A DNA stretch of 64,000 bases from Pyrrhoderma lamaoense (GCA_002794735.1 NBAZ01000012.1:186001-250000); one strand, 5' to 3'. Counted from the stretch's first letter, positions 1 to 12,542 are shown. Made by a program: numbers and translations. Notes: generated by a model from the letters alone, not told the origin.

Positions 1-309
1 CTGCGTTGAGTACCCTTGGTACTGATACTGTACATTTGGCTGTACGTTGGCTGAAGAGACGGATAATAGCCTCAGAAAAGAATTGCCACCCTAGAGAGCC
101 AACATACCTCCAGACTGCGCGGGTTGCGCGTAGTTTTGTTGCTGATAGTAGCTATACTGGTCAGGCATATTGTTTGAAGACAAAATGAGGTTTTGAGTAG
201 AAGAATCCGGTATGTAATATGTCTGAGAAAGAGACTGTTGGATGGGGGGATAGTACATGGTGCTTTGCTCGTAGTTATACTGAATATTAGGGTACGAATT
301 GTTACTCAT
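1..309 (-). CDS. 5' part of a Gln/Tyr-rich protein of unknown function
   Basis: The start codon is at 309. Exon 1 runs down to 108 and ends at a GTATGT donor. A CTTCAG acceptor lets exon 2 begin at 50 and run off the left edge. The roughly 85 visible residues are low complexity: Asn, Gln, Tyr and Ser dominate, with QYQYQ-like stretches and no charged clusters. Such N-termini are common in fungal transcription factors and RNA-binding proteins, but no DNA- or RNA-binding domain lies inside the window, so no function is assigned. The phase-1 splice keeps the frame and the amino-acid bias continues across it, which supports the model. Confidence 0.55.
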
Positions 310-2580
310 GATTGGGAAGTACGGATGGATCTGCAGAGAGAGAAGGGTAATGTTCTTGAGTCTGTTTAAATGAGACTTCCTCTGATCAAAATCGGTAAAG
401 AAGATGAGTTTTTATACAGAGCCCAGGAAGCGGAAAGAACAAAGTTGAATTCGGCTTAATACCGAAATAATCTAAGGACCAGTCCTGGTATATCATAGTA
501 AGCACTTCTTTAGTCTTGTACATGATACACAAAGACGAGAATAGATAACCGAAGGAAGTAGATACGATTCAAGTAAGACCATGACGGAAGCTGAGAAGAG
601 ATAAACTAGTCCATAAATATTTGACGTTCATAGATATTCCAGGCAACTTTAAGTAATTATCGCGTAATAGATGACTTGATGCTATCATAAGGAAGTGACT
701 GAATAAGCTGCTCAAATTACAATGAATAAAAAGATGGTGGTCGGTTGTCGTGTCACACTCGCGGGCATCGAAAGACGCGTGGAAGTGGCGTGAAATGACC
801 TACGCGTTCCAGTCACGAGCCATTCATTGTTAATAAACCACACCCTTTTGTTTCGTTTTTCACCCTCTTGCATTCGTCCACAACTGACCAAGTTGCTTGC
901 CATTACCCAAGTAAGGCTTATGCTTACTATCTTCTCGATTTCAAATTATACGACATTTGTCAATATCTCAGGGAAAAACTCAAATTATCTGACATGCTCA
1001 GACCAACTATTTTCTGATCTTTTGTTGCCTTTCAGGATATGCTTCTACTTAACACCGAACACCGGAATTTATTACAACGACATAAACATGTTTTATCTGC
1101 TAGCCCTCAATGTCTGAAACACCGTGTTACCCGCAGTTAAGAAATATGTATTATTGGAAACGATCTGTCAACTCGTCTTCTTTTTTTGGATCTGCTTGTA
1201 ATGGGCGCGTCATCAAGTGGGTGGCACATACATATACAAAGCATCATCATTTACTACTTGGTATCAATAATTAGTAAAGTTCGATTCAGAGATGGGCGAT
1301 CGCAAAGGTTAAGTGAAACCTCGATCTTTCTGAGGCGCATACATTTCACTAGCAACCATCTTGACGTGGATCATACTAAGGATTCGTACTCGTTCAATAA
1401 TACAACATAAGAAAGCAAGGCGCATTGTGATTCTCTGTAGACAGTAATTATACTGTATCGACCTGCCACTAGATAAAGCGGGTAATTTCTTTCTCAACAC
1501 CGGGATACAATGACTGTGCCGGAAGTGCCAAGAACACATTACCGTCCGCAACATGGTGCTCGGTTCTCCTGCCCTCCTACCAAATGGTGTTCAGAGTCGT
1601 CCTATCTTTGTGAAAAACAATACTGATACTACGCTCCGTGTTAGTAATGCGTTAAGTAACACGGGAGATTGCATGGGAAAGGCTATTCTGCGATGTTACG
1701 AGATACTGTCGATACGAAAACAGATAAGTCTATAATCAAGTTTTAATCAGGGATTGCCGCTGTGCCTATCGAATACCCTAGGATGGTTTATTTCGATCTT
1801 TAAAGATCCGATTGCACCTTTGAGACCCCTTGATCGGCTGATTTGGGCCGCGGACTGTGAGTGCAGTAATAGTTTATATGTCTGTTAGGTGTGATAAAAT
1901 CATATACCACTTCCGATGTTCCGTTTTTCTCTCATACACCTCCTGTGAGTTTATCGGATTTGCTATCGATGGTTGACCGCAAAACAAATAGCTGTGCTTT
2001 GATTTCAACCAGAATATTTTTAGCTCAGAAAGGGCCAGATCAAGTCTGGAACTAGACTTTACTTCTGCAGCAGAATATTGCTGGTATTCTGCTCTTTCGT
2101 AAACTTTCTAGGCGTAGTCTGGATCCTTCCGAATACTAAAGGCTTCATTGCCGGATAGTTTTTGTCATTAAAAGAAGGCTTAACATTCAGGAACCAAGAT
2201 GCTTTCTCTTTTGCTGCGTTTAAGCCTGTGGTGTTTCAATGTCACATGCAATTAATTTATCAGAACCAACCGACTTTCGGGAGTGGTCAAAAACTATTAT
2301 AGGATATACATTGGCTTCTAGCGCTTTTACCAGATACGCATTTGGATCTTACAGAATATTTAATATCCGATGCAAACTATAGATTTGTCACAAATCTGGG
2401 CTAGCAATGATTTAAATTTGCAATTTGGTTGTCGTAGTTCGTAAACACAATCTTTTTTCAGTTGCTGTGGCATTAATAGTATTTGGTACCTTTCCCGAAA
2501 GGTGTTAATGATCGACACGTGTACGCGTACTACTAGCACTCCAGATTTGTACACAACTTTACATCTGACAAAGGAGTGAG
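310..2580. other. Intergenic, 2.3 kb
   Basis: This stretch lies between two divergent starts, so it holds both promoters. I see no ORF with coding character or splice support and no RNA gene. Two ACGCGT hexamers (775-780 and 802-807) lie about 470-500 bp upstream of the leftmost gene. A CACGTG (2515-2520) and an ACGCGT (2523-2528) sit about 55 bp upstream of the phosphatase start. Confidence 0.5.
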
Positions 2581-4092
2581 ATGGCTCCTTTCAACCTTGA
2601 TGCATGCATTGAGCAGTTACTGAACAAGCAGCTATTGCACGAGGCTCTTCTTCGCGAAATATGCGAAAAAACAAAGGAAGTGTTGATGCGTGAGTCAAAT
2701 GTCGTTCATGTTAGTGCACCGGTCACGGTTGTAGGCGACATTCACGGGTACGTCTCTTAATTGACATGCATGCATTAAAGTCTAAGATGCATTGTACTTT
2801 CGATTGGATAGTCAATTCTATGATCTCGTAGAGATATTTCGGATCGGGGGCTATGCACCTGATACAAACTACCTATTCCTCGGTAAGAGCAACCTCTGCG
2901 CCTGGATACGAACAAAGGGAAATATGCTCAAGTCTATCATTCTCAGGAGATTATGTCGATCGTGGCCTGTTTAGCGTTGAAACTATCTCTCTTCTGACCT
3001 GTCTAAAGCTACGTTATCCGGACAGAGTCCAGTTGATTCGTGGAAATCACGAGTCAAGAGCGGTCACCCAGGTAATACCTACTTTATCATTCTTTTAATT
3101 TTTATGAATGCTGACAGGTACCCAAAGACGTATGGATTTTATACGGAATGTGTCCGAAAATATGGCTCCGCGCGTGTGTGGACATATTTTACAGATATGT
3201 TTGATTTCTTGACGCTGTCCGTTGTCATAGACAATCAGATTTTCTGTGTGCACGGGGGTAGGGCCCCTTTTTGTAATATAATCATATTTACATTCATAAC
3301 CTCACAAAAAACGCATTGTACTCAGGTCTATCACCGTCTATTCACTCAATAGATCAAATAAAAGTTGTGGATAGGTTTAGAGGTTAGAAAAATAGGGATT
3401 ATTACTCATGTTGTCCCTGGCTGATTCCAGAAACACAGAGATACCGCACGAAGGACCAATGGCAGACTTAGTATGGTCAGACCCGGATCCAGACAAAGAG
3501 GACTTTGCGATCTCGCCGCGGTAAGTTTTGTTTTTGCAATTCATGTTTTTTGTTTCAATTCAGACCTCCCCTTAATGATTTGGAAAATGTTTATTGTTTA
3601 CTAGTGGAGCCGGATACACGTTTGGATCGGGTGTAGTTCGTAAATTTCTAGGCATCAATAACATGTCCCACATCCTCCGCGCACATCAACTATGCATGGA
3701 AGGATTTAGCGTTCTATTCGATAATCATCTTTCGACAGTCTGGTCCGCGCCGAACTACTGTTACCGTTGTGGTAATTCTGCGAGTATCTTGGAAGTTGGA
3801 CCTGGTGGCAGTATGCACTTTAACGTGTTCGAAGCGGCGCCAGAAAACGAACGAGACGGTCCTGGTCAACAGCAGGTACAACAAAACGGTGGCAATAAGG
3901 TACGACACTTCCCCCCATTTTCATTTCCTTCAGCCTCCCCCCTCTCTCCCATCTCCCCCTTTTTTTCTCGTCAATCTTCCTCTAAATCTATTGGTTCCTG
4001 CAAAGACCGCTGATCCTTTGAATTGTCTGGATGTTAACCTGTTAACCTGATTCATCCCTTTTGTTCTCTAGTTACCTGAGTACTTTTTATAG
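2581..4092 (+). CDS. PPG1: PPG1-type PP2A-like Ser/Thr phosphatase catalytic subunit
   Basis: Metallophosphatase of the PPP/PP2A-like group. Eight exons join cleanly: 2581-2747, 2812-2882, 2947-3071, 3128-3257, 3326-3382, 3439-3520, 3605-3899 and 4072-4092. All metal and catalytic signatures are present: GDIHG, GDYVDRG, RGNHE, the HGG motif and [11 protein letters not shown]. The short last exon encodes LPEYFL, the C-terminal tail methylated in PP2A-type enzymes. The segments [15 protein letters not shown] and [17 protein letters not shown] fit yeast Ppg1 better than PP2A proper. Ppg1 is known to act with Tap42 and the Far complex; that role here is inferred. The spacer between the SAPNYC region and LPEYFL is Gln-rich. 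No frame break is needed anywhere, so the gene looks intact. Confidence 0.93.
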
Positions 4093-4779
4093 TCGGGTAC
4101 ACTTTTCGTCGTCGAGCAAACTGATTGGTTACGTTGAGTCTAACACCTGTCTGATGAAGCGACCTGCCTGCCATTTGTTTTAGCTCTGACATGCAAGAAA
4201 AGGGGAGGTCAGCAGATTGTATCTGTTGTTTCTATGACTCAGATACTGAGAAGAGCCCGGGCGCTTAACCTGTCCGAAAGTATCGTTCTGTACCCAGTGC
4301 TTACGGAACCGAGAGTCCCACAAAGTGACCCAGGTGTATCGTCGGCTTAACAATTTTTTATCATTCATAGACGAGGGTCAGTTACCTATACGGAGTTTTC
4401 TTTCTTCACAACGTAGAGATACTTGTGAGATTAGAAATTAGACTTTTTTTCCCGTTTTACTAGATTACTGTCCTCTGTCTACATCGCGTAATACCGCTCG
4501 CTGAACATGTACATGTGCAAGGCTCTTGAATAATAGTGTACGTGTAACATCATCTACGATAGTTAAACAAAATTCCTATGGGAGAGACATGTGTGACGAA
4601 AGACGTAAATTATGTGAAAAATAATGAAGGTCAAAGAGATAGAGGAAATAATGGTTGATGAAATGAGTAGGCTTAAGGAAGCCACCGATATAGTCTGACA
4701 GCACTCCATCGAGGAGTATATGGGGGGTAATTGAGTATACCATATCAAATGGTATAGAATTGCTAGATTGCGTAAAGCT
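4093..4779. other. Convergent 3' intergenic region
   Basis: This lies between the 3' ends of the phosphatase (plus) and the membrane-anchored protein (minus). The short ORFs here lack splice signals and coding bias. I see nothing else. Confidence 0.4.
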
Positions 4780-7054
4780 TCAGAAGACATAGGTCTCCAA
4801 AGCTAGTATATGTTTATCGACTATGTGCGAAGGCAGGAACTCAAAAGCCTTTTCTGAGTCAATGGCCTCACAAAAAGAGCTAGGACTCATTTCAAAGGAA
4901 CCAAAGAATTTCATGCCTGGAGACTCGTTTCCTAAATCTTCTTCTCGATTGTCATTTTCCCGGGGTTTAACATATCGAATACAGGCATCGGTATCCAGGA
5001 CGCTTGCAAAAGACATACGACTCGACTGCACACTTTCTACCCCATCTTGCTGCTTAGGCGTGGTGTAGAACAGGTTCACGTCAAGACCCTTACCGCCGCC
5101 AAACTCCCCAGAAGCTAGAGAAAGTTGTTGCGACTGTGCTGGTGATGAATCCCAAAATTCTAGCTTAGACTCCTATCAAAGTCAAGAATTAGAATGTTCT
5201 TGTTTAGACGGATTTAGCACTTACATTGTAGTATAATGCCAAATGAGTTTCGCAGTCTTCCGGTCCTTTAATTTCTATTGAAGAAACCCCGACATTTTCG
5301 GCAAGCTCAAGCCCCCTTATGCGCTCTCCATCAGGCCAATTAACTGCTAGGCCAACATCATGGATCTTCTTTTGCTGTTCGTTAACCACACTGGCCATTT
5401 TTTCAGCTTCCAATGGTCGGCCTTGTGTCTCGAGCGTCGTGTCACTATCTAAGCTTAGACTTGGCAGCACTCCATTCATCGAACCGAAGCTGTTACCTAA
5501 AACATCACAAGTTCCTGATTCAACCTCGAAGGCGAATAAACCGAGCCCCTTGAATTTGAAAGGCACCACAGCTGAGAATCGTTTCTCGTCTTCGTCATCC
5601 CAGAGGTCCCCTTGGTCTTGACGGCCATAGGCAACACCAGCCGTCCATGTATGACGAGAAAGATTACAAGGTTTATTAGATAGATCGGACGATGGGGACT
5701 CTACAGCAAATAATTTATCGTCTTCATCATCCCACAGTTCCCCTGGCTCGACAAGGCTACGACAATCTATCAATCGATTTCGTGCAGGCCTATCATATGG
5801 ATATAATGTGCGAAAGAAATCTTCAACCCTGATCTCCAGTATATTCAGAGACGCAGGGGCTGACAGTGAGCGACTTACAGTTGAATTGATCGACGAAATC
5901 GATTGACGCGTAACTAGAACTAGATTTTGCCCTTGACTCAAGTTTTTCGAAGGAAGGGTAGGAAGAACAGGCACTGGAGGGAAGTCTGAAAGTCTGACAG
6001 CAAGAACAGACCCAATAGTCGAACAAGAATCAACTATCAGCGACAATTTACTAGCAGCAGAAGGCACTAGATGTGGTAATGTTGGAACTGAAACAATGCT
6101 TTCCCTTTTATGATTATTCTTTTCTTCTTTTATAGACATTTCTTTCATACACAGGCTTTCGATATCCATTCCAAGAAAAGGGTCTCTTTCAACGTTGGGA
6201 TGGTCCATAGAAGCTTTTGGAGACTCTTTCGACTGGTATGAGAAGGTAGGAATAGTTGCGACTGAAGATTGGGCATCAAATTTATGACTACTAGATATAG
6301 TTTCAAAGGATTCCCTGTTGATCTCAGACTCTAGTTCTCTTGTATAGTCTCTTATCTCAAGTCTCGAAAAACAACGTTCTGGTGGAGTCGAAACAGCCAA
6401 ATTACAGATACTAGTCGAAGCCTGCGCTTGTATCACCGAGTCAGATAGAGAAGAGCAAGGTTGAGCTTGATTGCCCATAGAAGAAAAAGCAGAGTCCAAA
6501 AGACAAGTCGAAGATCGCCTAGCCTCGGTTAAAACTTTTGGCTCAATAGCGTCCGCATAAGCCGAGAACTCATTAAAAATTGAAGGAAGCGATGGTAAAG
6601 TAGATAGAGCGTTATTAAAAGATACTTCGGGAGTCCTGAGGGTTGACTTTTGTCTTTCAGGAGTACGAACAGGCAAAGAGGGGAGTGATGGCATCGAAGG
6701 GAGAGACACTGCGCTATGGTTGACGTCACTCTCGGCTACTGAGAACGAGGCCATCGTGCACGTCCCTGTATCAATTGCTGGTAGGTAGTAATCAACTCTT
6801 GCAACATACACAGATGTTAGAGGTAATCTGGGTGTAGCTGTAACGCGAGGAGTAGGACCAACAAATGCCCGGGATCGAGTCTCGTGTTCCGAGACGACGG
6901 ACCTAGTTGCAAGATATCTTCTGTACACCACAAGGGGGATGAAGGAGAGGACTGCAAGAAAAGGGACTACGCATCCAATGATGACTTGAAGAGAGCCTGT
7001 GTATCCCACTATTGTTATAGGAGCCATATAGAGTTTGTAAATTATGCCACTCAA
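4780..7054 (-). CDS. Single-pass membrane protein with a long Ser-rich tail and LWDDED repeats
   Basis: Two exons, 7054-5225 and 5172-4780, joined through a GTAAGT...GATAG intron, give about 740 residues. A second in-frame Met at 7027 could be the start. One hydrophobic helix lies at about residues 14-40 and is followed by a basic stop-transfer segment (YRRY). This suggests an anchor with the rest on one side of the membrane. The remainder is Ser/Thr/Pro-rich with recurring short Leu-Pro motifs such as PSLPSLP, TLPSLPS and VLPTLPS. Two near-copies of an acidic motif, ELWDDEDDKLFAV and DLWDDEDEKRFSAV, lie about 50 residues apart. I recognise no enzyme domain. The paired acidic motif could be a docking site, which is only inference. 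An extra upstream exon with an extracellular part is possible but not seen. Confidence 0.75.
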
Positions 7055-7569
7055 AAATCAACAGTGAACTAGAAGTCTTAAGGAATGTAAAATTTGAAAG
7101 GATTGGATATATCTGGAGTCGAATAAAGCAATACGAGAAAACAACTGTCTCAGGAGTTATAGCATTGATAAAAATTGAGCAGCCAATGTGAAGTGATATG
7201 TTAAGCCAGTGGTCAATGATATGTCAATCATGAAGCCAGTGCGTCGACAGAAATGGAAACGCAGTACTATTTATAACTTCGATTCCCTTTTTCAAACAAC
7301 AAAGTAATGGACAGTAAGGAACGACAAATGCATTGGAAAAGTGATCTAAGCACAAAAGGTACATATGTACATGTACAAGTATCTGGACTCCTGTTCCAGG
7401 GTTATTCCATCCTAGACTAGCTACTGAGGGGAAAATTACTATCATACTACGTGTTATACTACATGTGAAGACTCGGTCCATCACACAAGCATAACGGGAA
7501 ATCTCGTAATCACGGGCTCTACAATGGGAGGCAAGCAGAAGACATCGATGAAGTTAGGATATCAAGAGA
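7055..7569. other. Intergenic
   Basis: This lies between two minus-strand genes and holds the promoter of the membrane-anchored protein and the 3' end of its upstream neighbour. Nothing recognisable is seen. Confidence 0.35.
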
Positions 7570-8691
7570 TCAGACTTTGTTGTCTTCGAAATATTTATCC
7601 TTTCCGGTTTCTGGCTGATATACGGGTAGGGTACCTGCCACACTCATCCTCGGAATTCCTGTCTTCCCAGGCGCATAGGGATAGTAATATGCTTCGCCAG
7701 CGTCCGCTGGAGGGTTAATGTACTAAAAAGTAACAGAGGTATGTTAGCCTTCCTACACATCCCTAAGACATACTAGCATTAATTCTTACATCTGGCAAGT
7801 ATGCATTTCGGGAGAAAACAGTTGGCTTAGAGTTTGGCGGAGTCGAGATGGAAACAATCTAAAGATAAGGGGAATGAATATACTCCAAACTTTAATATGT
7901 GATTCAAACGTACGCAAGTTGACTTGAACACTGAAGGGGTCTTAACGGACCAAACCGGTACGAAAGACCCAGGAACCATCGCCGCCCGGTCTGCTTTCTC
8001 CCAATCACTTAACATCTTGCGTACACGACGCTTTCCCTATTATTGTCATGAATCAGGTGTCATATGGCCAGGGGGAAGATGATAAATTTCGACAACTCAC
8101 AATTCCTTTCCATATGAGAATGGGAAGCCAGAACACCAAGATTGTGCCCACAAAAACTGCAAATGAAACTGCGCGAGCTTGAAAGAAATGACCCGCTGTA
8201 TGCGGCCCTTGAGTGTACATTGCATTGAATATGATTTGATAGAGTATCAATGGTAATACAACGCAAGAACTAAAAAAAGGAGTTACTATCTAGAATAGCA
8301 CGTACAAACTGGACTATACATACATGGTAGCCACTACTAGGTAAACGCGTTCAAACAAAGGTTTGTAGTATTGGAAAGCCATGTTTCTGATAGCTGAGTT
8401 TCTCATGTACCAGTCATCCGGGAGTAACTGTTGTTGACAAATTTGGTTAGATATCCTAATCGTTAGCATAAAGAGAAATTCTCACATATTCATGCAACTC
8501 ATAAGGAACAATATCAGGGATAGGTTGGTTAGGGGAGAGATACTGTTGAAGGTATTTTATAGTTAGACAGTAATTCCAAAACCATTGAATTCTCAAATTC
8601 TATCTCTATTTGATGTTCCACTCACAATAACGACTTTATCCTGCTCCCGGTAGGCCTGTCCACCATGCCCGTTGAATTGTTGGGAACTCAT
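7570..8691 (-). CDS. Small conserved-looking membrane protein, seven exons
   Basis: I built this from seven short exons: 8691-8626, 8542-8486, 8427-8324, 8269-8101, 8036-7914, 7858-7790 and 7722-7570. All have GT-AG borders and matching phases, giving 246 residues with no internal stop. The N-terminus (MSSQQFNGHGGQAYREQDK) and C-terminus (Tyr/Pro-rich, ending YFEDNKV) are soluble. Two hydrophobic segments lie at about residues 67-90 (VVLPLILYQIIFNAMY) and 108-128 (SFAVFVGTILVFWLPILIW). A basic patch (GKRRVRK) follows the second helix. I do not recognise the family. The exact fit of seven exons is the main evidence that the gene is real. Function and membrane location are unknown. Confidence 0.75.
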
Positions 8692-9324
8692 ATTTTGAGA
8701 CACGATTTGCAAAGAGAAAGGTTAATACACTGATGAGCAAGGATGATCCAATTTTAGCTGCTGAAATTAAGATTTTAAAGAAGACACGGGATGGACCCAC
8801 ACGAAGACGGTAGATTGACAAGGCTCCTTATTGAACGGCGATAGTAAGAAACCACGAATGTGAGGCCAGCCTCAGGTCCTGGTGCGCTTTGTGTAAATAA
8901 GAAAGAAAGAGAGAAAAGGTGAGGATGGTGGTGAGTGCAGTGAGAGAAAGCACTGACGGACAATGACAACTATCGCGATCGGTTGGAGTGGCAAGCAACA
9001 ATCATCGTTGTGGTGGTGGCTATTATTTGTCCGTCACTACGGCACTGCTTTGCTTCCTTTTTGGTCCGCAGTAGTTATCAGTCCCGACTTCCGAGTAAAA
9101 ATAAACTACTCTTGGAGACCACATTCTGAACATACGTATCTACCAATTTAACAATAAGCTTCTAGGACGAGGCACCATCATCATAAAGAATTAGTGATGA
9201 AACATGGAATAAGACACAGCAACACAAAATGTGAACACAAAGCATAAATTATTCAGCTCAGTAACTAATGGTATGATCTTAAAAGGAAGCAGAAAAAATG
9301 AATATGAAGGTGTCTAGAAAAAAA
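8692..9324. other. Intergenic
   Basis: This holds the promoter of the seven-exon membrane gene and the 3' flank of the zinc-knuckle gene. A GGTGGTGAGTG-like purine stretch is near 8928. No gene is supported. Confidence 0.35.
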
Positions 9325-10415
9325 TCAAAAGACAACGACTTTCTTTTTAACAGGATTGGGAGATTTATTTGAAAACGATTTTATAGTCCTTGACATTGCG
9401 CCCATCTTCACATCGGCATTTTTTATCGCTTTCTTCTCTTCCTGCTCTTCGGCATCTAGCGCAGTTTTCGTCCGTTTAAAAGTGTGGAAATCATCTTCAT
9501 CTGCACCCGCATCTCCCCCAGTTCCTAGGATAAAAGCAGTGCCTGCATTATCTGGCAACGACATGAGTAACTATAAAAGTGGTAATCAATGGGAGAAGAC
9601 CCCACCTTGCCTACGCATAGGGCAATTTCGTGCCAAGTGGGTTGTTTCATTGCATAATTTACAACATCCACCGTTGGGATAGATACCCTTGTTTGAATTT
9701 TGCGGACATGAGGAAGCGAGATGACCTTTTCCTGAGCAAACAAAACAGGAAGCATATGGAAGAGGATCGTCAGGATCCTCCGGTTTCCTGCAGCGGGACA
9801 ATGAATGTTTTGAGGAACCACATCTAAAAGAACAGAACGGTTTACATCACAATACTTTTTCTCATACAATACGTGGATACATACCTGTAGCATATGCCTA
9901 TATTTGACTTTGTTCTACTAGTATTCCCTTCCGCTTTAACCTTCGGACAGTCCTTAGCAGCATGTCCCTTTTCACGACAAGCAAAACATGTAGTATTTGC
10001 GAGCTTCTCTTTGATTCGATGCTGCCTCCTCTTCTCGGATGCCTGAAAGCGCACTTTCTCCTCTAAAACCGAGATCAATTAGGTCACCTAAGCATATAGT
10101 TCATAGTTTCGTACTTTCACGGTTTTTATCACGGTTCTTGTATGCATTCTTGATTGTTTCGTTTTCTTCAGGCTTTGCTTCTTGTGTTGAACGTGATGAA
10201 GCTTTTTCAAAGCCGATGTTTGATTCATTTTGATTCGTTTCCAGTTCTTTTTTCTTTAAGCCTTTTCGTTTCTTGTGTGACCGAGTGTGTGAAGTCTCTT
10301 CTACCTTTTGACTAGTATTTTCTTCTGGTTGAGTTGACTCCTCACCAAAGTTGATATCATTGAAGCCAGCTTCGAGATAAGTCCTTTTGCGTCCAATATT
10401 CGTGTACCTGGTCAT
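9325..10415 (-). CDS. Zinc-knuckle protein of the ZCCHC9 type
   Basis: Four exons (10415-10115, 10062-9885, 9823-9606, 9551-9325) splice in frame. The N-terminal 100 residues are highly charged (KKRKGLKKKE-type nuclear/nucleolar basic tracts). Four CCHC knuckles follow: CFACREKGHAAKDC, CYRCGSSKHSLSRC, CFVCSGKGHLASSC and CKLCNETTHLARNC. The spacing, the GICYRCG link and the PxG-GCC segment before the last knuckle match ZCCHC9 and its fungal relatives. Those are RNA-binding nucleolar proteins tied to rRNA. The C-terminus is acidic then basic (DAGADEDDFHTFKR, PVKKKVVVF). An upstream in-frame Met at 10490 is possible, but 10415 fits the family start better. RNA binding is inferred from the family. 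Confidence 0.85.
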
Positions 10416-10623
10416 CGTGATAATGCCAGCGAGATTTGAATAAGAATGTAGGAAGAGAGCGAGTTTCGAGCGAGTTTCAAGCGAGATCACGTCCTTATTT
10501 AGTCATACTACCATTAGTGATACAAACCCACGGCTGTCCTCAGGCTGTGGTCACCATCTACGACCACAGTGACGGGTAACAATCCTTCACACCAAGTAAT
10601 AGACTAACAAATTTCTATGTCCT

Positions 10624-11909
10624 ATGCTCGATGCTCACGATGCCTTGCATCCTTCGCGAGACTTATTGCTCGACTTCTCAGACGATGAACTGAACTGCTG
10701 GGCTGACTCTCAGATGGATGCTAGTCCCATACCTTCTACTCCCCGTGCATCCACCTCTGCTGATGAAAGATGGGACACACATCAAAGAACCGATGAACAG
10801 TCGCATCCTTCATCAAACTTTAGCTCTCCGAACGGATTAAGGAATCGTAGAAATGGTTCACACAGGCATACGCCAACATCAAGCGGTTCCTTACCATCCC
10901 ATCCACTCCAAGCAGTTTCTCACAGTGCGAGTAACAGCGTAAATCTGGATGATTCTATCACTAGACCTTCATTGAAACGCTGGCTGAGCAGTGGAGGATT
11001 TGAAGACGAAGTAAGAAACAATACATCAAAGAGAGGTGAATCCAAACATACCCCAGAGATACTAGTCATTGTGCATGAGGTGTGTAGTATAATATATCTT
11101 TTCTAGACCATATCTAAGCTAACGAATCTTCTTAGGTCTCTCGTACGGACTCGATGGCGGGTGTTGCTCTTAAATACGGTATCTCTTTGGTGGATTTGCG
11201 CAAAGTGAATCACCTTTGGGCGTCTGATACGATACACCTTCGAAAGGTATTATACATACCTTTACATCTCACAAGTAGAAAGTACCACTATATAGACATG
11301 GATGTGAGTTTGTCCCTTCTGGATCAAGACTATCCAGTACTGATTATATGAATAGCAAGCCCCCCCTAAAATTTCCTTGGAGCAGAATAACTCAGATAAT
11401 GTACACCCATCAGTGGTGATTCGGAGAGTACCTGTATCTGAACTCTCATTCTTTCCTCCCCCTTCTCAATCTATCCAATCATCACGCAGTCTCAGTGGCC
11501 CATATACCGCACATTTTTCGTCTTCTATTTCTTCGAGCCCGCGAGGTCCTTCATTCCTTCAATCTCTACAACTATCTTCTCGTGATTCGTTCTTCCCCGG
11601 ATTTCTTTAGACTCTAGTGAATCTTCTTCAACCGCCAATGTTAGTGAAGCATCTAGCGATCAGGAACACGAGATGGATGTTTTGAATAGTTCGGGAAAAA
11701 TTCGAAGACGAGAAAGAACATTGTCAGGGAGACGGAATTCTACATCTTACTCTGATGTCGCAGTCACGAATCGGGATACATGGGATATCGAGATGTCACT
11801 CAATTCAAAGACGCCAATGATACCAACCCACGTACCTCTGCATACCGAACAGTTAAGACCCTCACCTGCTATGGAATTTCCTAAGGCATTGAGAGGAGCA
11901 GGAAGATGA
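10624..11909 (+). CDS. Intracellular LysM-domain protein (LYSMD-like)
   Basis: Exons 10624-11079, 11136-11303 and 11386 onward. The first exon is disordered and Ser-rich. A single LysM domain spans the exon 1/2 border: HEVSRTDSMAGVALKYG, then LRKVNHLW and LRKVLYIPL. No signal peptide is visible, so this resembles the intracellular LYSMD1/2 type rather than secreted chitin-binding LysM effectors. After the domain comes a VIRRVPVSELSFFPPP motif and a Ser-rich tail ending at 11909. The frame closes near 11608. It continues only through a 29-nt apparent intron (11582-11610) or, more plausibly, with one extra base in the CCCC run at 11595-11598, after which the reading stays open to 11909. The 3' third is therefore uncertain. 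Confidence 0.75.
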
Positions 11910-12382
11910 TATTCATACGATCTAAAACCATATATTCTTGTTTTTATCTTTTTCTATCATTTTAGCCCTGATCTCGTTTTGTATTAGAAGTAGAATGCAT
12001 GCATAGTGTAACATATTATTATTATCTTTCGGATGGTTTTCTTGTGTTTACTAGATCATGACTTATCTGGACTTGTAATCTTGAATGTACTATTATTGAT
12101 AACATACTATCTACCTTTCTGCGTTCCATAAATTCTATTCCACATTCAGAATATGCGTATTTGCTAGGAAAACGAATGATAACCGCCTCTATTCAAACAT
12201 AAAGAAAAAAAGCGAATAAAGGGTGTGGTGGTCAAGTTTGTGGAGAGAAACTACGCTTTAAAGTTTATTCTGACAGATTAATTGAATAATATTCAAGATA
12301 AGGTATAATGTATTACATAATGTGTTTTAAACGTTCCTTGTGTAATAATACATCACGTGTCAATATACTATACAGCATATCG
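11910..12382. other. Intergenic, RPS18-side promoter
   Basis: AT-rich. A CACGTG box lies at 12354-12359, about 25 bp before the tiny ORF upstream of RPS18. No gene is seen. Confidence 0.35.
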
Positions 12383-12542
12383 ATGTCACGCACATCGAGT
12401 TCACCATCCGCGCCCGTCGCCGACAACCTCAAGACTAAAATATCGGACGAAGCTGCCCGTCTGCAGACCTTTGACGACCCAAAGTGAGTACATTCAGTTG
12501 CCATCTTGTCTGAAGCAACTCCTTAGAAACAAGGGAAACTGA
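12383..12542 (+). CDS. Tiny two-exon ORF (38 codons) upstream of RPS18
   Basis: An ATG at 12383 opens 34 codons. They end at a GTGAGT donor with a CTCCTTAG acceptor at 12526, followed by Asn-Lys-Gly-Asn and stop. The peptide starts MSRTSSSPSAPVADN and contains SDEAARLQTFDDPK, a charged helical stretch that reads like real protein rather than chance sequence. The stop is only 96 nt before the RPS18 start, leaving little room for a separate ribosomal promoter. It could be an upstream ORF in the RPS18 leader, the first cistron of a bicistronic message, or a small independent gene. I do not recognise the peptide. Confidence 0.4.

Noticed and set aside
9586..9893. Overlapping minus ORFs in other frames across the zinc-knuckle exons
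   Set aside because: Only the spliced reading keeps all four CCHC knuckles; the others are shadows.
11582..11610. A 29-nt intron in the LysM gene
   Set aside because: Borders are GT-AG, but it is far shorter than any other intron here. One extra C in the adjacent C4 run gives an open frame instead.
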